This document shows positions 48,095 to 57,695 of a stretch of DNA of 64,000 nt, in pieces (the stretch's first letter is position 1; each line of letters opens with the position of its first letter). The DNA comes from Formicincola oecophyllae (GTDB lineage Bacteria; Pseudomonadota; Alphaproteobacteria; Acetobacterales; Acetobacteraceae), in contig NZ_CP038231.1 in NCBI RefSeq assembly GCF_006542395.2, positions 124,001-188,000 of the forward strand. Reading direction: 5' to 3'. A program made the translations under genes and the position numbers. Under the pieces are notes generated by a model, which searched no databases, was not told the DNA's origin, and was given only the letters and a program-made list of their open reading frames with translations.

Positions 48095-50749
48095 GTGGAA
48101 GACAAACCCCAGAACCCCCGTACCCGCAAACGCGCTAGCACTATCAATCCGGAACCAGCTTCATTGGGGGTTGTCGGCAAGTCTGAAACAGTTGAAGCCC
48201 CCCCTGCCCAGGGGGAGGGTTCCAACGCTGAAAGCGCAATCAGCGCCGCTTCCTCTTCACCCAAGCCCACCAAAACCACCACGCGCCGCACAACGCGCAA
48301 AAAAGCTGTTAAGGACGCGCCTGCCCCTGAAAGTGCCCAGCCCCAGACTGGTGAGGGGGCAAGTATTTCTGAAGAAACCCCGATTGAGTCTGCCAGCACG
48401 GAGGCACCCGCCAAGCCTGCGCGCAAGCGTGCCACCCGCGCCAAGAGCGCAGCCAGCACGGCCACCAAAGCAGCCAAAACCAAAACCACCACGCGCCGTA
48501 CAACGCGCAAAAAAGCTGCTGAGGATGCGCCTGCTCCTGAAGGCGCCCAGCCCCAGGCTGGTGAGGGGGCAAGTACTCCTGAAGAAGCCCCGGTTGAGTC
48601 TGCCAGCACGGAGGCACCCGCTAAGCCTACGCGCAAGCGTGCCACCCGCGCCAAAAGCGCAGCCAGCACCGCCACCAAAGCAGCCAAAACCAAAACCACC
48701 ACGCGCCGCACAACGCGCAAAAAAGCTGTTGAGGAGGCGCCTGCCCCTGAAAGTGCCCAGCCCCAGGCGGATGAGGGGGCAAGCACACCTGAGGCAAATC
48801 CTGTGGAAGCTGCCAGCACGGAGGTGGAGGCATCCGCCAAGCCTTCTGAGGTCACCCCTATTGACACTCAGGGCCACCATGACCGCCCCACGTCGGAAAA
48901 CGTGCAGGAAGCGGGCAACAGCCCTCATTGGCATATGGAGGCCGAGCCCATTCCCGGCGGCGTGCAGGTGGAGGAAAGCTATGTGGAACCAGCCCCCCAG
49001 GGGGAAGGCGCAACCACCGCTGAAACCATTATTGACGTGACTTCCAACGAGGTTGCACCTGAAGGGCTGACAGAGCCCACCTACCCAGCCAGCCAAGAGG
49101 GCGGCTTTGCTGCCCTGGGACTGAACCAGGCCATTTCAGGTGCAGTCCAAGCCATGGGTTACGTGGCGCCAACACCCATCCAGGCGCAGGCTATCCCCCC
49201 TTTGCTGCAGGGGCGGGACGTCCTGGGCATTGCCCAGACAGGTACAGGCAAAACAGCTTCCTTCACGCTGCCACTCATCCAGAAGCTGACGGGGCGCCCT
49301 GGCAAAGCGCGTATGCCGCGTGCCCTCATCCTGGAGCCCACGCGTGAACTGGCCCTCCAAGTGGCTGAGAACCTGGAGCGTTACAGCCAAGGCAGCGGGT
49401 TGAGCTCTGCACTGCTTATCGGCGGCACCTCTATGAATGAGCAGCGCGAGCGCCTGCGCCGCGGCGCTGACATCCTCATCGCCACCCCTGGGCGCTTGCT
49501 GGACCTGTTTGAGCGTGGCGCCCTGCTGCTGAACGGGCTGGAATTCCTGGTGATAGATGAAGCCGACCGCATGTTGGACATGGGTTTCATGCCTGACATC
49601 GAGCGCATCCGCCAGCTTGTGCCAGCCCATGTGCAGACAGCTTTCTTCTCCGCCACGATGGCACCTGAGATGCGCGCCATCGCAGACCGTTTCCTCAAAA
49701 CCCCTGTGGAGATCAGCATCGCGCCGCCCGCTTCCGTGGCCAGCACCATTACGGAAGAGGCCTGCCTTGTGGCTGATGGCATGAAAGGCCCTGCCCTGCG
49801 GCGTCTGCTTTATTGCGAAGGGGATGGCAATACCATTGTGTTCTGCAACCGCAAGCGGGACGTTGACGATGTTCAGGCGGAGCTTGCGCGCTATGGCGCC
49901 AAGGTGGGGCACCTCCACGGCGGCCTTGACCAATCCATGCGCTTTGAAACGCTTGAGCGTTTCCGCCAAGGGGAGCTAAAAGTGCTTGTCTGCACGGATG
50001 TGGCAGCGCGCGGCATCGATATCGATAGCCTGTCCTGCGTCATCAATTATGACCTGCCAAGGGCGCCTGAAGACTATGTTCACCGTGTGGGGCGCACAGG
50101 GCGCGCTGGGCAGGAAGGCCACGCCATCAGCTTGTTGACGGAGGATGAACGCCCCCAGCTGGAGGCGATTGAGGAGCTGACCGGCCACAAGCTGGACCAG
50201 GTGTCGCTCGATGGCCTCACCCCAGATGCCAGCGCCGCCACCAAGGCGCAGGAACTGGGCGCTCCCCCCCTTCAGAGCCAGGAGGTGGAACCCGCCCCGA
50301 CCACGCGCCAGCCTTCCACCCATGGGCGCAGGGGCCAGGAAAAGCGCAGTGAACGCACCAAGCAGCGTGAAGGACGCCCAACCTCTGCTTCTCCAGCCCA
50401 GCCCACGCCTGAAACGCAGGATGTGGTGCTGGAAAGTGTGGTTGAAGACACAGACTCTTTGCCTGACAGCTTGCGTGAAGCCATCGCCCCCCGCATGGCT
50501 GAACGCCGTGCAGAACCTTTGCCAAAGCACAGCGACCACGAAAGCCACCAGCATGAAGGCAAGGGCCGCCACAGCCGCCGCCGTGATGAGGGTACAGCCC
50601 AATCCACTGAGGCAGGCCATTACCCGTTGCTCAAAAACGGCCTACTGCCCTCCGTTCCTGAACGGGAGGTGGAGCAGCCTGGGTTTGGCAGCTGTGAACC
50701 TGCCTTCATGCGTGTTTCACACCCGCCCCGCTTCCATTCATTTTCCTGA
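48095..50749 (+). CDS. DEAD-box RNA helicase with tandem-repeat histone-H1-like N-terminus
   Basis: 884 residues. The helicase core starts near residue 337: Q-motif region APTPIQAQAIPP, Walker A AQTGTGKTASF, PTRELALQ, TPGRLLD, DEAD box VIDEADRMLDMGF, SAT, then the second RecA domain with VCTDVAARGIDID and HRVGRTGRAG (RhlE type). Before the core lie about 330 residues of low complexity with 70-residue repeats rich in Lys, Arg, Thr and Ala (residues about 60-245), like histone H1 tails; after it is a charged tail of about 180 residues. Likely roles are ribosome assembly or mRNA decay. The GTG start at 48095 has AGAGGAAGG ahead of it. Confidence 0.92.
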   Translation: MEDKPQNPRTRKRASTINPEPASLGVVGKSETVEAPPAQGEGSNAESAISAASSSPKPTKTTTRRTTRKKAVKDAPAPESAQPQTGEGASISEETPIESASTEAPAKPARKRATRAKSAASTATKAAKTKTTTRRTTRKKAAEDAPAPEGAQPQAGEGASTPEEAPVESASTEAPAKPTRKRATRAKSAASTATKAAKTKTTTRRTTRKKAVEEAPAPESAQPQADEGASTPEANPVEAASTEVEASAKPSEVTPIDTQGHHDRPTSENVQEAGNSPHWHMEAEPIPGGVQVEESYVEPAPQGEGATTAETIIDVTSNEVAPEGLTEPTYPASQEGGFAALGLNQAISGAVQAMGYVAPTPIQAQAIPPLLQGRDVLGIAQTGTGKTASFTLPLIQKLTGRPGKARMPRALILEPTRELALQVAENLERYSQGSGLSSALLIGGTSMNEQRERLRRGADILIATPGRLLDLFERGALLLNGLEFLVIDEADRMLDMGFMPDIERIRQLVPAHVQTAFFSATMAPEMRAIADRFLKTPVEISIAPPASVASTITEEACLVADGMKGPALRRLLYCEGDGNTIVFCNRKRDVDDVQAELARYGAKVGHLHGGLDQSMRFETLERFRQGELKVLVCTDVAARGIDIDSLSCVINYDLPRAPEDYVHRVGRTGRAGQEGHAISLLTEDERPQLEAIEELTGHKLDQVSLDGLTPDASAATKAQELGAPPLQSQEVEPAPTTRQPSTHGRRGQEKRSERTKQREGRPTSASPAQPTPETQDVVLESVVEDTDSLPDSLREAIAPRMAERRAEPLPKHSDHESHQHEGKGRHSRRRDEGTAQSTEAGHYPLLKNGLLPSVPEREVEQPGFGSCEPAFMRVSHPPRFHSFS
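48271..48845 (+). repeat. 210-bp tandem repeat coding for a 70-residue unit
   Basis: Two full units (48271-48480 and 48481-48690) and most of a third, which matches to about 48845. Each opens with CAAAACCACCACGCGCCG. The spacing is exactly 210 bases both times, and units 1 and 2 agree at roughly nine in ten bases by eye. In frame within the DEAD-box gene. Confidence 0.9.
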
Positions 50750-50758
50750 AGGCGCCGC

Positions 50759-51913
50759 ATGACCACAGCCACGACCACCCACGCCATTGCTGCGCCGTGC
50801 CCTCATTTTGGCCGCTGCGGAGGTTGCGCTCTGCAGGACAGACCCCTTGCTGCCAACCTGGAACAGAAGTGCGGCCGGGTGGAAGGGGCCTTGCGCCAGG
50901 CTGGTTTTGAAAACCTGCCCCAGCCGGGGACTTTCCAGGTGCAGCCCCACAGCCGCCGCCGCATGGATTTGGCTGTGGAGCGCGTTCAAGGGGGCGTTCT
51001 GCTGGGGCTACATGCACGCCGCGGCAACCCCATTGACGTAGCAGACGATTGCCTCTTGCCCAGGCCTGAGATCGCCGCCCTTTTCAACCCCCTTGAGGAA
51101 GTGCTGGCCACGTTGGGCGCCTTGACCAAGCAAGGGGGTGTTGCCATCAATCTTCTGGACAGCGGGCCTGACATCACTCTGGAACTGGCAACGGAACCTA
51201 GCGCGCCAGACCGCGCCAAGCTGGCTGACTTTGCCGTGCAGCATGATATAGCGCGCATCAGCTGGCGCCCCGCCCCCCACAAAGCTGTGGAGACCCTAGT
51301 GCTGCGCAGGCCTGTGTTCCACAGTTTTGGTCCTTTGAAGGTCTCCCCGCCAGCGGCGGCCTTCATGCAGGCCACAGTGGAGGCGGAGAAGGCCTTGGCT
51401 GACGCTGTTCTGGTTGGCTTACCTAAGTTGAACCGCAAAGACCGCATTTTTGAGCTTTACGCTGGCTGCGGCACCCTGACTGGCCCCCTTTCAGAAGTAG
51501 GCCAGGTTGTGGCTATGGAAGGGCACGGCCCTGCTGAAGCCGCTTTGCGCAGTGCCACCAAGGGGTTGCGCATCACCACGCAGCAACGTGACCTGGTGCG
51601 CCAGCCTTTGCAGAAAAATGACTTGGACAAAGCGCGCGTTGTGGTGCTGGACCCGCCGCGTGCTGGCGCAGGGCCCCAAATGCAGCCTTTGGCCGCCTCC
51701 TCTGTTCAAGATGTTGTTTATGTCAGCTGTTCGCCTGAGAGCATGGCCAAGGATTTGGCCGTTCTGCGCCGCGCTGGCTTTGCTGTGCTGCAATGGACGG
51801 TGGTTGACCAGTTCCTCTGGTCGCCAGAGGTGGAGACGGTCGTGGTGCTGACCCGTGACCCCAAGCGCTTGAAGAAGGCAGCCAAGCAGTCTGAACCCAT
51901 TGCTCCCACCTGA
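50759..51913 (+). CDS. 23S rRNA/tRNA m5U methyltransferase, TrmA/RlmD family
   Basis: A 384-residue SAM-dependent RNA uridine-C5 methyltransferase. An N-terminal [4Fe-4S] motif uses Cys14, Cys20, Cys23 and Cys98; SAM motif FELYAGCGTLTGPL, the DPPRAGAGPQM loop and the catalytic Cys324 in YVSCSPESMAKDL follow. There is no TRAM domain in front of the cluster. It could modify U747 or U1939 of 23S rRNA, or tRNA U54; the exact target is not readable. GAAGG is 6 bases before the ATG, 9 bases after the helicase stop, so it is probably co-transcribed with the helicase. Confidence 0.9.
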   Translation: MTTATTTHAIAAPCPHFGRCGGCALQDRPLAANLEQKCGRVEGALRQAGFENLPQPGTFQVQPHSRRRMDLAVERVQGGVLLGLHARRGNPIDVADDCLLPRPEIAALFNPLEEVLATLGALTKQGGVAINLLDSGPDITLELATEPSAPDRAKLADFAVQHDIARISWRPAPHKAVETLVLRRPVFHSFGPLKVSPPAAAFMQATVEAEKALADAVLVGLPKLNRKDRIFELYAGCGTLTGPLSEVGQVVAMEGHGPAEAALRSATKGLRITTQQRDLVRQPLQKNDLDKARVVVLDPPRAGAGPQMQPLAASSVQDVVYVSCSPESMAKDLAVLRRAGFAVLQWTVVDQFLWSPEVETVVVLTRDPKRLKKAAKQSEPIAPT

Positions 51914-51922
51914 CGGGCCCTG

Positions 51923-51951
51923 CGCCCTGGGTGGGGAAACGCCCAGGGGCG
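51923..51951. terminator. Hairpin between convergent genes
   Basis: CGCCCTGGG (51923-51931) pairs with CCCAGGGGCG (51942-51951) with one bulged G, in the 59-base convergent gap between the RNA methyltransferase and sufT. No strong T-tract. Confidence 0.45.
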
Positions 51952-51972
51952 TGGTGATTTAGAAAATGTTCG

Positions 51973-52599
51973 TCAAAAAATATTCAGCGCCAAGCGGGCG
52001 TCATCACTCATGCGGCTCATGTCCCATGGTGGCTCCCACACAACGCGCACTTCGCATTTCTTGACCGCTGGCACGGACAGGACAGCATAGCGCACCATCA
52101 TGGGCAGATCTTGCGCGCTGGGGCAGTTGGGGGTGGTGAGGGACATGTCGATCCCCACAGAACCATCATCATGCAGGTCGATGGTGTAAATCAGCCCCAA
52201 TTCGTAAATGTTGACGGGGATTTCCGGATCGTAAACCGTTGAAATGGCAGCGATCACCTCATCAAGCGGTGGCTCACCTTCCAGCTGGGCTGCTTGGGCT
52301 GCCTGAACGTCCCCTTTGAAAGCGTCAAACACCTGCCCTGCCGGGGTTGTGGCTTCCTCAGTGACTACGGTTTGGGGTGGGGTGGCAGAAGGGTTTTCAA
52401 GATTAGCCGCCGCGCCCTCGGCCTCTGTGTCTGCCATGGCCCCTTCAGGCACAGTGGCTGGCCCGTTAGGGGCGGCTGCTTCCACGGTTTGGGAAGGTGC
52501 ATCTTCAGCTTGGCTGGTGGGTACCACTGGTTCTGGTGAAGGGGGGTTGCCACCATTCCCAGGGGTGGATGATGGGCCAAGCGGTGTAGGGTCTGTCAT
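51973..52599 (-). CDS. sufT: SufT-like MIP18 (DUF59) iron-sulfur assembly protein
   Basis: About 208 residues. The C-terminal 105 residues are a DUF59 domain: VIAAISTVYDPEIPVNIYELGLIY, then MSLTTPNCPSAQDLP with the conserved Cys, and VRVVWEPPWDMSRMSDDARL. The family helps cluster maturation. The first 100 residues are Pro/Ala/Thr/Glu-rich and probably unstructured, which is unusual for this small protein. The ATG at 52599 is 11 bases after the sufS stop; it is the last gene of the suf operon and faces the methyltransferase gene. Confidence 0.92.
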   Translation of the reverse strand: MTDPTPLGPSSTPGNGGNPPSPEPVVPTSQAEDAPSQTVEAAAPNGPATVPEGAMADTEAEGAAANLENPSATPPQTVVTEEATTPAGQVFDAFKGDVQAAQAAQLEGEPPLDEVIAAISTVYDPEIPVNIYELGLIYTIDLHDDGSVGIDMSLTTPNCPSAQDLPMMVRYAVLSVPAVKKCEVRVVWEPPWDMSRMSDDARLALNIF

Positions 52600-52610
52600 G
52601 GTGGGGCCTT

Positions 52611-53939
52611 TCAATTCAGCAAATCATGGGCGCGTTCAAGGCCACGTCCAAGGGCGTCAATTTCAGCAGGGGTGGTGTAGGCGCCAAAGCTTGCCCGCGC
52701 CGTGCCCTGCAGCCCCAATTTATGCACCAGTGGCTCAGCGCAGTGCTGGCCGGCCCGGATGGCGATGCCTTGCTGGTCCAGCAGAACGGCCAGGTCGTGG
52801 GGATGCGCCCCTTCCATGGTGAAGGACACAACACCACCACGTTCCTTGGGCTGGCCCAGCAGCTGGACGCCCTTCAGGTTGCCAAGGACGTTCTGGGCGT
52901 GGCGCACCAAGGCCTGGTCATGCTGGTGGATCCAGTCCATGCCGATGGATTCCACAAAGCGAATGGCGGCACCCAACCCGATGACCTCCAGGATGGGGCC
53001 TGTGCCGGCCTCAAAACGGTGGGGGGTGTCAGCCCATGTGCTGCGCTCAAAACTAACGGAGCGGATCATGTCACCACCCCCCATGAAGGGCGGGAGCGCC
53101 TGCATGAGGTCGTACCGCCCCCACAGAACGCCCACCCCTGTGGGGCCATAGAGCTTGTGGCCTGTAAAGGACATGAAGTCCACATCCAATGCCTGGACGT
53201 CCAGTGGTTGGTGGACAATGGATTGTGACGCGTCAATATGGATGCGCGCGCCGGCCTCATGGGCCATAGTAGCTAAGACCCCCACAGGGGTGACGGTGCC
53301 CAGCACGTTGGACATGTGGGTGATGCTGACCAAATCAACGCGCCCGTCAGCCAGCAGTTTCCTGTAAGCGTCCAGGTCCAGGTCGCCTTCAGGGGTGATG
53401 GGGCAGACACGCAGCTCCAGGCCAGTGCGGTCACGCAGCATCTGCCAAGGCACGATGTTGGCGTGGTGCTCCAGCTCTGAAATCAAGATGGCTTGCCCCG
53501 GCGCCATGGTGGCGCCATAGCTGTGGGCCAACAGGTTCATGGCGGCGGTGCTGTTGGCAGTGAACACCACTGAGCGCGCGTCAGGCGCGTTGATGAAACG
53601 CGCAACATCGCGCCGCACCCCTTCGTAAGCGGCTGTGGTGCGTTCGCTCATGCTGTGCAGGCCACGGTGGATGTTGGCGTAGCAATGGCGCGCAGCCTCT
53701 CCCATGGCATCGATGACCATGTCTGGCTTCTGGGCGGAGGCGGCGCTGTCCAGAAAGACCAAGGGCTGGCCGTTGACCTTCTCCTGCAGGATGGGGAACT
53801 GGGCGCGCACCCCCTCCACCTTGGCAGGGTCGTAAGGGCGCCCCTCATGGCCGTGGTGGCCAGGCAAGGGCACTTTCTGCCCAGCCAAGGCGGCGTCAGG
53901 GGCGGTGAAGTTGGTTTCAGCAGTTGGTTCAGCAGTCAT
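52611..53939 (-). CDS. sufS: Cysteine desulfurase SufS
   Basis: A 442-residue PLP enzyme that removes sulfur from cysteine for cluster building. The PLP lysine is in SFTGHKLYGPTGVGVL and the persulfide Cys in RAGQHCAEPLVHKLG; LDSAASAQKP at the N-terminus is typical of class II desulfurases. A His/Pro-containing stretch of about 35 residues precedes the fold. Its start overlaps the sufD stop as ATGA. The usual activator SufE is not in the window. Confidence 0.96.
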   Translation of the reverse strand: MTAEPTAETNFTAPDAALAGQKVPLPGHHGHEGRPYDPAKVEGVRAQFPILQEKVNGQPLVFLDSAASAQKPDMVIDAMGEAARHCYANIHRGLHSMSERTTAAYEGVRRDVARFINAPDARSVVFTANSTAAMNLLAHSYGATMAPGQAILISELEHHANIVPWQMLRDRTGLELRVCPITPEGDLDLDAYRKLLADGRVDLVSITHMSNVLGTVTPVGVLATMAHEAGARIHIDASQSIVHQPLDVQALDVDFMSFTGHKLYGPTGVGVLWGRYDLMQALPPFMGGGDMIRSVSFERSTWADTPHRFEAGTGPILEVIGLGAAIRFVESIGMDWIHQHDQALVRHAQNVLGNLKGVQLLGQPKERGGVVSFTMEGAHPHDLAVLLDQQGIAIRAGQHCAEPLVHKLGLQGTARASFGAYTTPAEIDALGRGLERAHDLLN

Positions 53940-55225
53940 GGGAAGCAGCTCTCCTGCAGCCAGTTGCGCAGCGTTTCGTCCGCTGTGCCCTCTAAGGCGT
54001 CCTCCAGGAAGGCGCGCACCAGCATGGCGCGGGCCTTTGGCTCTGGAATGCCACGTGCCCTGAGGTAGAACAGTTGGTCTTCATCAAGCGCGCCTATGGC
54101 GGCGCCATGGCTGCAGGATACATCATCCGCATAGATTTCAAGCGCTGGCTTGCTGTCCACCCATGCTTTTTCAGACATCAGCAAGGCCTGGTTCATCTGC
54201 GCGCCATCTGTGCCGTCAGCCCCACGGGCAACATACACCCGCCCTTGGAACACGCCATGACCTTGGTCATCAGCCACAGTGCGCACAAGCTGGCGCGAAC
54301 GGCAGTCTGGGCTTTGGTGGCGGATGTCAGAGGTGAAGTCGGCAAAACGCCCCCCCTCCAAGACCTGAACGCCATCAAGATGCACAAAGGCATGTGGCCC
54401 CCCAAGCCTGACCACGCTTTCCAAGCGTGCCAAGGCGGCACCCCTAGTGATGGCAATAGCGTGAAGGGTGGCGTGGCTGTGAAGTTCAGCGCTCAAATGG
54501 GCCAGGTGGAAGCCCCCTTCACCCTCCCTGTGCAGGCGCGCGTAATCAAGTCGGGCATGGGAAGCTACATCCAGGTGGAGGCAAGGGTTGGCCAGGCATA
54601 TTCCCTGGCTTTGCTGGACCTCTACCAAGCGAAGGGTAGAGCCCTCCTCCAAATGAAGCTCCAGGCGCTCATGGGTGGAGAGGGGCGCGCTGCCGCAAGC
54701 TTCATGAAGCATGACCAGCGCCAGCGTTCCAACTTCCATACCTTTGGCAACGCGCAGGCGCAGCACCTGGCCGCACAGGGCCTTGTTGAGGTTGTCGGTA
54801 AAGGCGCTGCCATCCTGCAAAGCGGCGGGCGCACCTTTAGGGCCTTCAGTGCCTTCAAAGCCCTGGTTCAGGCTGGTGTCCGCAGCCCTCACTTCCAGGG
54901 TGACGCCGGCCGGCAATTTGGTAAGGTCCTCCACCAAGTGACCATTGGCCAGAACAACCTGCCCAGCCAGCCCAGGCGGCAGGGTGATGGACCCAAGGAG
55001 CGCGCTGGCAGCTTCCAGGCTCAGGGCAGGCGCCTGCTGCCACGGCACCTGCGCCACAGGCAGCAGTGACGTGTAGTGCCAGGCTTCCTGTTTGCGTGTG
55101 GGCAAGGCCTCCCCCAGCAGGGGGGCTGCCTGGCCTGCGCGCGCCCTAAAAGCCGCCATGGCAGGCATAGCGCCTTCCAAGCCACCCTTGGGCTGCGTTG
55201 TGGTTTCAGCTGTGGGGCCGCTCAT
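53936..55225 (-). CDS. sufD: SUF scaffold subunit SufD
   Basis: A 429-residue SufB/SufD-family beta-helix protein. Recognisable parts: the N-terminal helix pair (PTRKQEAWHYTSL), HLEEGSTLRLVEVQQSQG, SDIRHQSPDCRSRQLVRTVADD and the C-terminal DDVSCSHGAAIGALDEDQLFYLRARG. It forms the SufBC2D complex. It overlaps sufC upstream and sufS downstream by 4 bases each, so the three are translationally coupled. Confidence 0.94.
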   Translation of the reverse strand: MSGPTAETTTQPKGGLEGAMPAMAAFRARAGQAAPLLGEALPTRKQEAWHYTSLLPVAQVPWQQAPALSLEAASALLGSITLPPGLAGQVVLANGHLVEDLTKLPAGVTLEVRAADTSLNQGFEGTEGPKGAPAALQDGSAFTDNLNKALCGQVLRLRVAKGMEVGTLALVMLHEACGSAPLSTHERLELHLEEGSTLRLVEVQQSQGICLANPCLHLDVASHARLDYARLHREGEGGFHLAHLSAELHSHATLHAIAITRGAALARLESVVRLGGPHAFVHLDGVQVLEGGRFADFTSDIRHQSPDCRSRQLVRTVADDQGHGVFQGRVYVARGADGTDGAQMNQALLMSEKAWVDSKPALEIYADDVSCSHGAAIGALDEDQLFYLRARGIPEPKARAMLVRAFLEDALEGTADETLRNWLQESCFP

Positions 55226-56034
55226 GAGCGCTGCTCCTCAGCGTGCTTCTCCAGGAAGTGGCTGTAGCCTTCACGCTCAAGCTGCCGGGAAACCTCAGGC
55301 CCACCAGAATGGATGATGCGCCCCCCCGCCATGACGTGGACGCGGTCAGGCACGATATAATCAAGCAGTTTCTGGTGATGGGTGATAATGAGGGCGGAGA
55401 AGCCAGGCCCGCGCAACGCGTTGACGCCTTGCGCCACAATGCGCAGGGCATCGATGTCCAGTCCACTGTCCATTTCATCAAGAATGGCTAAGGAGGGGTT
55501 GAGCATTTTCATTTGCAGGATGTCATTGCGTTTTTTCTCACCGCCAGAGAAGCCCACATTGACCGCCCGCTTGAGCATGTCCTCAGGGAAGGAAAGCGCC
55601 TTCATCTCCGCCCGCGCAGCCTTAAGGAACGCCACCGGGGCAAGCTCCCCCTCCCCCCTGGCGCGGCGCACGGCGTTGACTGCAGTGCGCAGGAAGGTGG
55701 CATTGTTAACGCCAGGCAGCTCCACCGGGTTTTGAAAGGCCAGAAAAACCCCTTTGGCGGCGCGTTCCTCAGGGGGCATGGCCAGCAGGTCCTCGCCCCG
55801 CAGAGCAGCCTGGCCTGAGGTGACCTCATAGCGGGGCTGGCCAGCCAAAACGTTGGAGAGTGTGGACTTGCCGCAGCCATTAGGCCCCATGATGGCGTGG
55901 ACCTCGCCAGCGGGGACTTCAAGGGAAAGCCCTTTGAGGATGTCCTTGTGCGCGCCGTCCGCCTCAATGCGGGCGTGAAGGTCATGGACGGCCAGGAGAG
56001 GGCGGCTGGTTTCAGCAGGCTTATGGGTGGTCAT
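55222..56034 (-). CDS. sufC: SUF ATPase SufC
   Basis: A 270-residue ABC-type ATPase of the SufBC2D scaffold. Walker A MGPNGCGKSTLSN, signature FSGGEKKRNDILQM, Walker B LAILDEMDSGLDIDAL and switch His in IITHHQKLLDYI. The start at 56034 has AGGA 8 bases ahead and gives the usual length; an upstream frame extension is not conserved-looking. It starts 80 bases after sufB, the one real gap in this operon. Confidence 0.95.
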   Translation of the reverse strand: MTTHKPAETSRPLLAVHDLHARIEADGAHKDILKGLSLEVPAGEVHAIMGPNGCGKSTLSNVLAGQPRYEVTSGQAALRGEDLLAMPPEERAAKGVFLAFQNPVELPGVNNATFLRTAVNAVRRARGEGELAPVAFLKAARAEMKALSFPEDMLKRAVNVGFSGGEKKRNDILQMKMLNPSLAILDEMDSGLDIDALRIVAQGVNALRGPGFSALIITHHQKLLDYIVPDRVHVMAGGRIIHSGGPEVSRQLEREGYSHFLEKHAEEQRS

Positions 56035-56114
56035 GGCTGTGATCCTGAAAGCGTGGGCAGGGGGTGCTGCGGCCAATCAGCGGCGGGAAGTCAAAGGCAG
56101 GTCGGGGCTCTGGC

Positions 56115-57695
56115 TCAGCCTACGCTGCCCTCCAAACTGACTTGAAGGAGTTTCTGCGCTTCAACGGCGAATTCCATAGGCAGTTCATGGAGGACGTCAC
56201 GGCAAAAACCGTTAACGAGCATCCCCACAGCCTCCTCCTCTGAAAACCCGCGTGAGCGGCAGTAGAAAAGCTGGTCATCTGAAATTTTGGATGTTGTGGC
56301 CTCATGCTCGATGTGGCCCGTCATGGAGCGACTTTCGATGTAGGGGGCCGTGTGCGCGCCGCATTCCCCCCCGATAAGCAGGCTGTCGCACTGGGTGAAG
56401 TTACGTGCCCGCCGCGCGCGCGGCATCATTTTCACCAAGCCCCTGTAGGTACTGTCAGAATGGCCTGCGGAAATGGTCTTGGCGATGATGGTGGAGCGCG
56501 TGTTGGGGGCCAGGTGGATCATCTTGGTGCCTGTGTCGGCCTGCTGGTGGTTGTTGGTCACCGCAACGGAGTAGAACTCCCCCACTGCCCCCTCGCCTGC
56601 CAGGATGCAGGAGGGGTACTTCCAAGTGATGGCGGAGCCCGTCTCCACCTGCGTCCAGGAGATGCGCGCGCGCGCGCCTTTGCACAGGCCACGCTTGGTC
56701 ACGAAATTGTAGACACCACCACGCCCTTCAGCATCGCCTGGGTACCAGTTCTGCACAGTGGAGTACTTGATGCTGGCGTCCTCCATGGCGACCAGCTCCA
56801 CCACGGCTGCGTGGAGCTGGTTCTCATCACGCTGCGGCGCCGTGCACCCTTCCAAGTAGGAGACGGAGGCGCGGTCGCAGCAAATAATGAGCGTGCGCTC
56901 AAACTGCCCCGTATTGCGGGCGTTGATGCGGAAATAGGTGGAGAGCTCCATGGGGCAGCGCACCCCCTCAGGCACGTAGACGAACGTGCCGTCCGTAAAC
57001 ACAGCCGCGTTGAGGGCGGAGAAGAAGTTATCCCCCACAGGCACAACGCTGCCCATGTATTTCTTGATGAGGTCAGGGTATTTGATAATGGCCTCTGACA
57101 TGGGGCAGAAAATTACCCCTGCCCTCTCCAGCTCCTTGCGGAAGGTGGTGGCGACTGAGACGCTGTCAAACACGGCGTCCACAGCCACTTTGCGCTGCGG
57201 GGCTGCGCTGCCTTCGCTAGCGCCTTGTCCCCCCTTCCCGCCCAGGCTGGCAGCTTTCTCCGCCGCTTGGCGTTCCGCTGCTCCTTCCACGCCAGCGAGG
57301 ATCTCGCGCTCATGAAGGGGGATGCCGAGCTTCTCATAGGTGCGCAGCAGTTCCGGGTCGACTTCGTCAAGGGATTTTGGCCCTGTCCCTGCCTTTTTGG
57401 GTTGGGCGAAGTAGTGGGCGTCCTGGAAATCAATGGGGGGGATATTAAGGTGCGCCCAGTGCGGTTCCTTCATGCCAAGCCATGTCTGGTAGGCCTTCAG
57501 GCGCCAGTTCAGCATCCATTCAGGCTCCCCTTTGCGCGCTGAGATAAAGCGAATGATCCCCTCGTTGAGGCCTTTGGGGGCGATGTCCATGGGGATGTCA
57601 GTCTCAAAACCCCATTTGTAGCCGCCATCCCCCACCAGGGATTCAACATCCTGGCCTGAAGGCCCTGAATCGCCCTGCGCTGGTTTCCTGGTCAT
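56115..57695 (-). CDS. sufB: SUF scaffold subunit SufB
   Basis: A 526-residue scaffold on which the cluster is built. Characteristic blocks: [95 protein letters not shown] and the final [25 protein letters not shown] Gly/Ala/Ser-rich insert at about 145-170 is longer than in E. coli. Its ATG overlaps the regulator stop as ATGA. Confidence 0.96.
   Translation of the reverse strand: MTRKPAQGDSGPSGQDVESLVGDGGYKWGFETDIPMDIAPKGLNEGIIRFISARKGEPEWMLNWRLKAYQTWLGMKEPHWAHLNIPPIDFQDAHYFAQPKKAGTGPKSLDEVDPELLRTYEKLGIPLHEREILAGVEGAAERQAAEKAASLGGKGGQGASEGSAAPQRKVAVDAVFDSVSVATTFRKELERAGVIFCPMSEAIIKYPDLIKKYMGSVVPVGDNFFSALNAAVFTDGTFVYVPEGVRCPMELSTYFRINARNTGQFERTLIICCDRASVSYLEGCTAPQRDENQLHAAVVELVAMEDASIKYSTVQNWYPGDAEGRGGVYNFVTKRGLCKGARARISWTQVETGSAITWKYPSCILAGEGAVGEFYSVAVTNNHQQADTGTKMIHLAPNTRSTIIAKTISAGHSDSTYRGLVKMMPRARRARNFTQCDSLLIGGECGAHTAPYIESRSMTGHIEHEATTSKISDDQLFYCRSRGFSEEEAVGMLVNGFCRDVLHELPMEFAVEAQKLLQVSLEGSVG

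Noticed and set aside
48271-48845. Regular repeats considered as a CRISPR array
   Set aside because: Unit length 210 bp with no spacers; the repeats are contiguous and in frame in a coding sequence.
48067-48867. 266-residue minus-strand frame opposite the helicase repeats, rich in Ala, Ser and Val
   Set aside because: It mirrors the repeat composition, has no ribosome site or recognisable domain, and lies opposite a well-supported gene.
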